A DNA stretch of 5,511 nucleotides from Dehalococcoidia bacterium (GTDB taxonomy: Bacteria > Chloroflexota > Dehalococcoidia > Lucifugimonadales > JAGWBF01), in the NCBI GenBank assembly GCA_021296015.1, contig JAGWBG010000099.1:10923-16433 (forward strand). The letters are read 5' to 3'. A model generated the notes under the pieces. That model made no database searches, had not been told where the DNA came from, and saw only the letters and a program-made list of their open reading frames with translations. Position numbers and translations under genes: made by a program. Of this stretch, positions 1 to 4,684 are shown piece by piece (the stretch's first letter is position 1; each line of letters begins with the position of its first letter).

Positions 1-297
1 CAACCAGCGACGACCATCGGGTCGCGCTTTCGTGTCTTGAGGATGAACGAGCACCTTCAGACTTGCACGGTTGCTAAGGTTAGGAATCGTCCCCGTGTGG
101 TCGGGGTGAGCGTGGGTGAGGATTAGGTAACGAAGCTCGGATGGGTCCCTGCCCAGGTGGTCTATATAACGGAGAATCTTTCCCGTGTTGAAGGGAAGGG
201 CGGCATCCACCAGGTCTAAGCCGTCATCGTCCACCAAGAGGTAGACATTGCCGCCCCATGTACCGTCTATCTTGTGTATGCCGGGTACGACCTCCAA
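1..297 (-). CDS. Metallo-beta-lactamase-fold hydrolase, N-terminal 99 residues (runs off the left edge)
   Basis: The visible 99 residues carry the metal-binding signature THAHPDHTG at residues 61-69, with H62, H64, D66 and H67 as the expected metal ligands. Before it come the usual early strands of the fold (GNVYLLVDDDG, then LDLVDAALP with the conserved Asp). These establish a zinc- or iron-dependent hydrolase of the MBL superfamily; the substrate (thioester, lactone, RNA or other) cannot be told from this part, and the later metal ligands lie outside the window. The start is a TTG one base after the moaC stop. An in-frame TAA at 313-315 closes the frame upstream and the next possible start (GTG) would remove the first beta strand, so TTG is the best choice. 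A strong GGAGGAG ribosome site lies 4-5 bases upstream, inside the last moaC codons, suggesting translation coupled to moaC. Confidence 0.88.
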   Translation of the reverse strand, partial: MEVVPGIHKIDGTWGGNVYLLVDDDGLDLVDAALPFNTGKILRYIDHLGRDPSELRYLILTHAHPDHTGTIPNLSNRASLKVLVHPQDTKARPDGRRWL

Positions 298-298
298 G

Positions 299-817
299 CT
301 ACTCCTCCAGGATTATCTCACCGCTCTTGCCGCCCCGCTTCCTCGCCAGCCGTATATCCTGGATGCGCATCCCCCTGTCCACCGACTTGCACATATCGTA
401 AATGGTCAAGGCGGCCACCGACACGGCGGTAAGGGCCTCCATCTCCACGCCAGTCTTGGCCTCCGTCCTGGCGGTAGCGGTGATGTGGACGCCACACTCA
501 TCATCATCCGCCTGGAGCTCCACCACCACCTGGTCAAGGGGTATGGGGTGGCACAGGGGAATGAGTTGGGATGTTTGTTTCGCCCCCATAATCCCGGCCA
601 GCCTGGCGATGGTGAACACGTCGCCCTTCTTTACCAGGCCCTCTTTTACCAGGCGCAGGGTCTCTTCCTGCATGGAGACGAAGCCCCGGGCAACGGCCTC
701 CCGCTCCGTCTCCGGCTTCCAGCCCACGTCCACCATGCTGGCCTGCCCGTGTTCGTCCAGATGGGTGAGGCCTGGGGGAGTGGGGTTATTGGAATCATTC
801 CTAACGCCGTCTTCCAT
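299..817 (-). CDS. moaC: Cyclic pyranopterin monophosphate synthase MoaC
   Basis: MoaC converts the 3',8-cyclo-GTP product of MoaA into cyclic pyranopterin monophosphate in molybdenum cofactor synthesis, in the cytoplasm. The 172-residue product (family about 160) shows GQASMVDV near residues 24-31, SQLIPLCHPIPL at 83-94, TGVEMEALTAVSVAALTIYDMCKSVD across 122-147, and a GGKSG end at 162-166. H90, D141 and K144 match the His, Asp and Lys known as active-site residues in E. coli MoaC (H77, D128, K131). The frame is open to 1006, but that extension (63 residues) is out-of-frame rnhA sequence; the ATG at 817 has AAGGAG five bases upstream and gives the normal family length. The gene overlaps the end of rnhA by 17 bases and is followed after one base by the MBL gene, so the three are probably one transcript. 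The identification is secure; only the start has slight doubt. Confidence 0.96.
   Translation of the reverse strand: MEDGVRNDSNNPTPPGLTHLDEHGQASMVDVGWKPETEREAVARGFVSMQEETLRLVKEGLVKKGDVFTIARLAGIMGAKQTSQLIPLCHPIPLDQVVVELQADDDECGVHITATARTEAKTGVEMEALTAVSVAALTIYDMCKSVDRGMRIQDIRLARKRGGKSGEIILEE
302..308 (-). promoter_or_regulatory. Ribosome binding site of the MBL-fold gene, inside the 3' end of moaC
   Basis: Read on the minus strand this is GGAGGAG, made by the last two Glu codons of moaC and the base before them. It is followed by TAG (the moaC stop), one C and the TTG start. It fixes the non-ATG start of the hydrolase and ties its translation to that of moaC. Confidence 0.65.
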
Positions 818-1346
818 AGCCACTCCTTCCGTAACCTCCGGCCGACCTGTCTGCGTGCGACGCACGGGCAGTCGTGGCCTCATAGCCTTCGTCTGCTGGC
901 AAGTTCGGTTGACGGGCTGCTCCGGTAGCCAGTTGGTCGCAGCGTTCGTTTTCCCTGTTGCCAGCGTGGCCCCTGACCCATCTAAACTCCACGTTGTGGT
1001 ACTCACAAAGCCTCAAGAGCCTTTTCCACAGGTCGGGATTCAATGCTTCCTCTCTCTTATTACGTTTCCAGCCGTTTGCTTCCCACTTCCATGCCCAACC
1101 CTTCTCGACGGCATTGACCACGTATTGGGAATCGCTGTAGAGAGTAACCCGGCACTCTTCTTTGAGGGCTTCCAGGCCCACGATTGCGGCCAGAATTTCC
1201 ATCCGGTTGTTGGTGGTCCTGCGGTAGCCGCCGGATAGCTCCTTGCGATGGCTCCCGTGCAGTAGCACCACGCCATAGCCCCCGGGCCCTGGATTACCGG
1301 TACACGCGCCGTCGGTGTAGATAACGATATGTTTTAGCTCTGTCAT
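801..1346 (-). CDS. rnhA: Ribonuclease HI with a basic C-terminal tail
   Basis: RNase HI cuts the RNA strand of RNA:DNA hybrids (R-loops, replication primers) using two metal ions. The opening strand IYTDGACTGNPGPGG, then TTNNRMEI, YSDSQYVV, the basic WKWEANGWKRNKRE handle region and WVRGHAGNRENERCD are the classic family motifs. The catalytic set is complete: D12, E50, D72 and D137, with H127 as the mobile histidine (E. coli D10, E48, D70, D134, H124). The RNase H fold ends near residue 145. About 36 further residues follow, ending in a Gly/Tyr/Arg-rich basic tail (SAGGYGRSGYGRRR), making it 181 residues against about 155 in E. coli. The last 17 bases overlap moaC and the moaC ribosome site lies within this tail, so part of the tail may reflect overlap rather than function. 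The ATG at 1346 has a GGAG about four bases upstream; the gap to the upstream gene is 24 bases. Confidence 0.96.
   Translation of the reverse strand: MTELKHIVIYTDGACTGNPGPGGYGVVLLHGSHRKELSGGYRRTTNNRMEILAAIVGLEALKEECRVTLYSDSQYVVNAVEKGWAWKWEANGWKRNKREEALNPDLWKRLLRLCEYHNVEFRWVRGHAGNRENERCDQLATGAARQPNLPADEGYEATTARASHADRSAGGYGRSGYGRRR
823..828 (-). promoter_or_regulatory. Ribosome binding site that sets the moaC start
   Basis: AAGGAG on the minus strand, five bases before the ATG at 817 and inside the rnhA coding sequence. It supports the short MoaC (172 residues) over the longer open frame beginning at 1006. Confidence 0.6.
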
Positions 1347-1370
1347 TCAACTCCAGGTGCAATCTATACT

Positions 1371-2165
1371 CTACAAGACGATACCTTTTTCTCTAAAATG
1401 CTGGATTAGCGCATATATCCTCTTGATATATGTGGCAAATTGCCCAAGATTTGCCAGAATAACTTCTCCGACTAGATCTGGGATATCCTGTGGATGACCA
1501 ATTTCATTCCTTGTGATTCGGTAAAACTGAAACATTGCACCAATTATGGTGTCTAGATCTTGAGACAAAGCAGTTTCTGTTGGCTTGCTCTTACAGCTCT
1601 TATATGACTGGATAAACTCCTCATATTTCTTCGATATCGATCGGTTCTTTATTCTATCTAGAAAGCTCTTTTGGTTTTTCTTATCTGATATGGATTTAGT
1701 ATAGGTATCAATAAGGTTGCTTATTGCCTTCTCAGAAGCCACTCCGATCATAAAGGCGGCACCGAGCAATGCATCGGCATGTACGCAACGGATTGCTTCT
1801 TCCACATATCTTATAATTACTGGGTCGCAATCAGGAACACCTTCTCTAATTGTTTCAGGGAGCTTGTCTATCTCAAACGGCAGAGCTTGTCCAGGGGCAG
1901 CATTGCCGTCATCAATAGCAACCTTCATACTGTCGAGAAGTTTCTTAAGTGTTGAATCCTTACCCTGAACGGTAATTGACCCAGTGTTGTAGATACTAAC
2001 GTAGGCCACCTGGGTACCATTGCGAACTTTAAGCTTGTCGCAGTGCTGCTCTTCAGTCGCCTCATACTCTAAATTTTGACGCTCTAGGAAGGAAGTCACC
2101 GTTTGAAAGACTTTTTCTTCTCCAATTGGCACATTGTCTCTCCGATACGCAGATATTGCCCCCAT
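1371..2165 (-). CDS. HEPN-domain protein with N-terminal TBP-like (RnlA/RNase HIII-type) domain; possible RNase toxin
   Basis: 264 residues, not a member I can name. Residues about 15-85 resemble the TBP-like module at the front of RnlA toxins and RNase HIII: a helix (KVFQTVTSFLERQ), then paired strands with VAYVSIYNTGSITVQGK at 53-69 and a second helix. Residues about 115-255 look like a HEPN four-helix bundle: DALLGAAFMIGVASEKAI at 131-148 with a conserved-type Glu (E145), and RITRNEIGHP at 216-225 giving the R219-x4-H224 motif typical of HEPN ribonucleases. RnlA/LsoA toxins combine such domains, so an RNA-cutting toxin or defence role is inferred, not shown. DUF4145-like non-toxic HEPN proteins are the alternative. 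The ATG at 2165 has no clear ribosome site; a GTG at 2132 has GGAGAG five bases upstream and would give 253 residues. Base composition is far poorer in G+C than the flanking genes, which suggests acquisition by transfer. It lies 69 bases after the zinc/coiled-coil gene and 24 before rnhA. Confidence 0.75.
   Translation of the reverse strand: MGAISAYRRDNVPIGEEKVFQTVTSFLERQNLEYEATEEQHCDKLKVRNGTQVAYVSIYNTGSITVQGKDSTLKKLLDSMKVAIDDGNAAPGQALPFEIDKLPETIREGVPDCDPVIIRYVEEAIRCVHADALLGAAFMIGVASEKAISNLIDTYTKSISDKKNQKSFLDRIKNRSISKKYEEFIQSYKSCKSKPTETALSQDLDTIIGAMFQFYRITRNEIGHPQDIPDLVGEVILANLGQFATYIKRIYALIQHFREKGIVL
2138..2143 (-). promoter_or_regulatory. Ribosome binding site favouring an internal GTG start for the HEPN gene
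   Basis: GGAGAG on the minus strand, five bases (ACAAT) before an in-frame GTG at 2130-2132. The longer ATG start at 2165 lacks any comparable site, and an in-frame TAG lies three codons before it. The shorter product keeps the whole TBP-like and HEPN regions, so the true start may be 2132. Confidence 0.45.
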
Positions 2166-2234
2166 CCATGGCTATAGAGCACGGAGCCCAAAACTCCTTA
2201 CTCGCCAATCTGATGCGTCTTGTTCATCTTCGTC

Positions 2235-2531
2235 TCAAGCTCGGCATGTCTTACAAGGTTTATATCCTTGCTCGACGGCATCGTCGTGAGAAGCGAATCT
2301 AATGGGGTCCCAGACAGGTTCCATCCAGTGGCAAGATGAGGTGTGAAAGGTGTTACTCCGCGGGCTAGCGATGAAATCCTGATTCTCAATGTCTCCACAT
2401 TCAAATTCCGAGAGACGGTCATTGAGGTTGTCAACCTCCTTTCGCAGGTCGTCATTCTCCTTCCGCAGGTTGTCGTTCGCATCCCGCAGAGCCTTATTGT
2501 TCACATACAGGACCTCAAGTTTGTCAAGCAT
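2235..2531 (-). CDS. Small coiled-coil protein with C-terminal Ada-type zinc-binding site
   Basis: 98 residues from the first ATG after an in-frame stop. Residues about 1-44 are strongly charged and heptad-like, with near-repeated units NLRKENDDLRKEV and NLNDRL, consistent with a dimerising coiled coil. Residues 57-98 match the small metal-binding fold seen in Ada and as a stand-alone tail in other bacterial proteins: SNTFHTSSCHW (H63, C67), IRFASHDDAVEQGYKPC, then CKTC (C93, C96). His replaces the first Cys of Ada, as is common in these stand-alone versions. Its function is unknown; DNA or partner binding is possible. The ATG at 2531 has no ribosome site, while the same frame continues upstream past one TGA to a well-placed ATG at 2633, so this may be the truncated remainder of a longer gene. 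A GTG at codon 10 with GAGG eight bases upstream is another possible start. It precedes the HEPN gene by 69 bases and could be its partner, but no known antitoxin family is recognised. Confidence 0.6.
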   Translation of the reverse strand: MLDKLEVLYVNNKALRDANDNLRKENDDLRKEVDNLNDRLSEFECGDIENQDFIASPRSNTFHTSSCHWMEPVWDPIRFASHDDAVEQGYKPCKTCRA

Positions 2532-2549
2532 TTGAGGCAGATACTTGAC

Positions 2550-2633
2550 TCACAGGTTCTCATATATTCTGGGACCTATCTTACGTAGGAGGTTGAGGTG
2601 ATTACGAAGAACCTTAGGGTCAACCGTCACCAT
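2550..2633 (-). pseudogene. Likely original 5' end of the zinc/coiled-coil gene, cut off by an in-frame TGA
   Basis: An ATG at 2633 with AAGAGG six bases upstream opens a 27-codon frame (MVTVDPKVLRNHLNLLRK, ending IYENL) that stops at TGA (2550-2552). The frame is the same as that of the 98-residue protein starting at 2531, and the six codons between (VKYLPQ) carry no other stop. The whole reads naturally as one helical protein of about 131 residues with a single stop codon in it. A nonsense mutation or a sequencing error is the simplest explanation; readthrough or re-initiation is possible. I infer the join from frame and composition only. Confidence 0.45.
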
Positions 2634-2639
2634 CAGAAT

Positions 2640-2645
2640 CCTCTT
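2640..2645 (-). promoter_or_regulatory. Ribosome binding site for the ATG at 2633
   Basis: AAGAGG on the minus strand, six bases before the ATG at 2633. It is the only good ribosome site near the zinc/coiled-coil gene and supports 2633 as its original start. Confidence 0.4.
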
Positions 2646-2700
2646 ATCAGGTCAAACTCCGTTTCATTGTAGTCACTCGACTGCCGAGCAAATTTCTCGC

Positions 2701-3723
2701 TTACCCGCCAATCTGGTACATCTCTATCTTCTTCGATGCGTTGTCCTGGGCAGTGGCGAAGGACCGTAGCTCGGAGTACCGGTCTTCCCTGCGACCCCAG
2801 ATGCCTGTAATCAGGTCTCTGAGGGCATCGTCGGTGGCCCCGCTCCTCATGGGGCCTCTGAGGTCGGTGCCCTGGCTGGCAAACAGGCAGGTGAACAGCT
2901 TGCCATCTGTTGAAAGCCTGGCCCTGGTGCAGTCTCCGCAGAAGGGCTTGGTAACTGACGCGATAACGCCTATTTCGCCGCCGCCGTCAACGTACCGGTA
3001 GCGCAGGGCTACCTCCCCCCTGTAATTCTGCTCTACCGGCTCCAGGGGCATCTCGGCATTGATTCTCTCGATAATCTCGTCGGCGGGGACCACCTGGTCC
3101 AGCTTCCACCCGTTCAGGTTTCCCACGTCCATGTACTCGATGAACCGCAGGACATGGCCGGTGCCTTTGAAATACCTGGCCAGGTCAACGATGGTATGGT
3201 CGTTCATGCCCCTCTGGACTACGGCATTGATTTTTATTGGATGCAGGCCAACTTTGTCGGCCTTCTTGATTCCTTCCAACACCCTCCCTGTGCCGTAATT
3301 CCGGCCATTCATCGTCTTGAACACTTCTTCATCCAGGGAGTCCAAGCTCTCAGTATTCCTCTGTAGCCCCGCGTCCTTGAGGGCCTGGGCATTCTCGGCC
3401 AGCAAATACCCGTTGGTGGTAAGGGTCAGGTCGTCTCTGCCGTCTATCCGTGAGAGAAGTCCACCCAGGTTCTCCAGTCCATTTCGTACCAGCGGCTCTC
3501 CCCCGGAGAGCCGTACTTTCGTCACACCCAGGTCGGCAAACAGGCGGGTCAGCCGGGCAATCTCCTCGAATGTCAGCAACTCCGCCCTGGGGAGAAACGC
3601 GTATTTCTCGCCGTATATCTCGGCTGGCATACAGTAGGGACATCGAAAGTTGCATCTATCGGTGACTGAAATTCTCAGGTCCCTGATTGCTCTGCCAAAA
3701 CTATCTCTGATTGTGTTCCGCAT
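2701..3723 (-). CDS. moaA: GTP 3',8-cyclase MoaA (radical SAM)
   Basis: MoaA uses S-adenosylmethionine radical chemistry to cyclise GTP to 3',8-cyclo-7,8-dihydro-GTP, the substrate of MoaC. At 340 residues it is of normal family length. The radical-SAM cluster motif is C24, C28, C31 (CNFRCPYC); the SAM-contacting GGEP is at 74-77 and TTNG at 102-105. The second cluster, which binds GTP, is C262, C265 and C279 (FCGDCTRARL followed by KLFTCLF). The protein ends in the conserved double glycine (IEMYQIGG). Two oddities: residues 122-130 read RNTESLDSL where the family has a hydrophobic strand of the type RINVSLDSL, and residues 319-330 (LRSFATAQDNAS) look like an inserted segment before the conserved tail. 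The ATG shares one base with the rdgB stop (TAATG) and has AGGA about five bases upstream, so translation is coupled to rdgB. Confidence 0.96.
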   Translation of the reverse strand: MRNTIRDSFGRAIRDLRISVTDRCNFRCPYCMPAEIYGEKYAFLPRAELLTFEEIARLTRLFADLGVTKVRLSGGEPLVRNGLENLGGLLSRIDGRDDLTLTTNGYLLAENAQALKDAGLQRNTESLDSLDEEVFKTMNGRNYGTGRVLEGIKKADKVGLHPIKINAVVQRGMNDHTIVDLARYFKGTGHVLRFIEYMDVGNLNGWKLDQVVPADEIIERINAEMPLEPVEQNYRGEVALRYRYVDGGGEIGVIASVTKPFCGDCTRARLSTDGKLFTCLFASQGTDLRGPMRSGATDDALRDLITGIWGRREDRYSELRSFATAQDNASKKIEMYQIGG

Positions 3724-4373
3724 TACTGTCCTGAGTCCTTATTAAGCTTGGGATGATAAGCCTTCAATAGGGTTACCGCTTTGCCCGCCGCCTGTGCCCT
3801 GTGACTGAGGGCGTTCTTCTCCCCCAGGGATAGCTCCGCCATCGTCCGGCCCAGGTGGGGTAGATAAAATACCGGGTCGTACCCGAAGCCGTTACCCCCT
3901 TTAGGCTCGTACTGTATGATCCCTTCCACCGCTCCTGTTACCGTCTCCGGTTCATCGGAGGGCTGGGCGATGGCGATTACGCACTTGAAGCGTCCGCTCC
4001 GGTCTTCCCACTTTACATTCTGCATGTTCGCCAGGAGAAGAGCCACGCGGCCCTCGTCGGTCAGCCCTGGTCCACCGTACCGTGCCGACTTCACGCCGGG
4101 CGAGCCGTTCAGGGCGTCTACCTCCAGGCCGGAGTCGTCAGCCAGCGAGAGGAGGTCGCTTGAGGCGGCGTATGCCCGCGCCTTGATGCAAGCGTTTTCC
4201 TCGAAGGTGCTTCCTGTCTCTTCCACCTCGTCCGCAATGCCAATCTCCTCCAGGGAGGTAATCTCAAAGGGGATGCCCCGGAGAAGCTGCCTATACTCCC
4301 TGACCTTGCCCGGATTCCTGGTCGCTACCAGCAGCCTCCGGGGTGCCTTTGATTCCAAGTAACTTTCGTTCAA
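3723..4373 (-). CDS. rdgB: XTP/dITP diphosphatase (RdgB/HAM1 family)
   Basis: This enzyme hydrolyses non-canonical purine nucleoside triphosphates (XTP, dITP, ITP) to monophosphate and pyrophosphate, keeping them out of DNA and RNA. At 216 residues it is slightly longer than E. coli RdgB (197). Motifs in order: ATRNPGKVRE (17-26), TGSTFEENACIKARAYA (53-69), ADDSGLEVDALNGSPGVKSARY (78-99) with D80 as the expected catalytic Asp, GGNGFGYDPVF (159-169) for purine recognition and LSHRAQA (189-195). The only start ahead of the first strand is TTG: either 4373 (AGGAG eleven bases upstream, AGGG very close) or TTG at 4358, five codons on. No ATG or GTG is available, so a TTG start is firm although its exact position is not. 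The gene ends in a TAATG overlap with moaA. No promoter was convincingly seen upstream. Confidence 0.95.
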   Translation of the reverse strand: MNESYLESKAPRRLLVATRNPGKVREYRQLLRGIPFEITSLEEIGIADEVEETGSTFEENACIKARAYAASSDLLSLADDSGLEVDALNGSPGVKSARYGGPGLTDEGRVALLLANMQNVKWEDRSGRFKCVIAIAQPSDEPETVTGAVEGIIQYEPKGGNGFGYDPVFYLPHLGRTMAELSLGEKNALSHRAQAAGKAVTLLKAYHPKLNKDSGQ

Positions 4374-4421
4374 ACCCTGACTGACTCCTGACCCTTGTTA
4401 GGGAACCTCCGAACAAGCTCT

Positions 4422-4488
4422 GTCATTACGGCGCAGGCTGGAATCCACCCCCGTCCCAACTCTGGATTCTGACTTTCGCCAGAATGAC
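4422..4488. repeat. Imperfect inverted repeat, 26-base arms (dispersed palindromic repeat type)
   Basis: The left arm is 4422-4447 and the right arm 4463-4488, with a 15-base loop between. Aligning the left arm to the reverse complement of the right arm gives 19 matches in 26, including GTCATT at the outer end, GGCG in the middle and GAATCCA at the inner end. Arms of the form GTCATT...GGCGAAAGTC...GAATCCA resemble small palindromic repeats that are scattered between genes in many bacterial genomes. It sits 49 bases upstream of the rdgB start, so it would be in the leader of that gene if transcription starts before it. It may fold as RNA; copy number elsewhere cannot be seen from this window. 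Confidence 0.65.
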
Positions 4489-4576
4489 GAGAGGGGTTGA
4501 TTTAGATACTTACTCATGTATCAGCAGAACCCATCAGGGTATATTCTATCTTTCCATTGATGACCAGTAAAGTCAT

Positions 4577-4615
4577 AGGGCCTGTGGAGACTGATTCTCG
4601 CGCTCCACAGGCCCT
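4577..4615 (-). terminator. Perfect 13-bp stem-loop after the PH-domain gene, probable transcription terminator
   Basis: The arms 4577-4589 and 4603-4615 pair perfectly over 13 bases (core GGGCCTGTGGAG with CTCCACAGGCCC) around a 13-base loop. The structure lies 69 bases past the stop of the PH-domain gene. No strong T-run follows on either strand (the minus strand continues ATGACTTTACTGG), so it is not a textbook intrinsic terminator; it may end or protect the 3' end of the upstream transcript. Confidence 0.5.
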
Positions 4616-4684
4616 GCAATTCAGATTTCCAGGCCCGTCTTCTGTCTACGTCTGCCCTAGTCGGCCCGGCCTCTCGGTGGGACG

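Larger units (their letters stand above)
4374..4684. other. Gene-free stretch between the PH-domain gene and rdgB
   Basis: I see no credible gene on either strand over these 311 bases. An open plus-strand frame covering much of 4557-4937 has no family motifs and mostly mirrors the PH-domain gene. The stretch holds the perfect stem-loop at 4577-4615 and the long imperfect inverted repeat at 4422-4488. The leader of rdgB must begin here, but no -35/-10 pair stands out. Confidence 0.6.

Noticed and set aside
818..1006. Extended MoaC N-terminus (start at 1006)
   Set aside because: The extra 63 residues are out-of-frame rnhA sequence. The ATG at 817 has a good ribosome site and gives the normal family length.
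248..1238. Long plus-strand open frames (248-928 and 402-1238) across the moaC/rnhA region
   Set aside because: They lie opposite MoaC and RNase HI, which have full family motifs. Their translations show no motif and have the composition typical of reverse-strand shadows in GC-rich DNA.
1347..1370. Possible promoter (TATAGA as -10) directly before rnhA
   Set aside because: No matching -35 is found at 16-18 bases and the match is 4 of 6 in a 24-base gap; not supportable.
2198..2482. Minus-strand open frame of 94 codons overlapping the zinc/coiled-coil gene
   Set aside because: It is a shifted reading of the same DNA: Thr/Arg-rich repeats replace the coiled coil and the zinc motif is lost. 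The other frame has the H-x3-C / C-x2-C site.
2634..2700. Terminator after moaA or attachment site at the cassette edge
   Set aside because: Only 4-bp stems are seen (for example CGAG/CTCG), with no T-run and no direct repeat shared with the other edge of the cassette near 1347-1370.
3316..3655. Open frames opposite or shifted within moaA (3317-3637 plus, 3350-3655 minus)
   Set aside because: MoaA reads through this region with intact cluster and SAM motifs, so the other frames are shadows.
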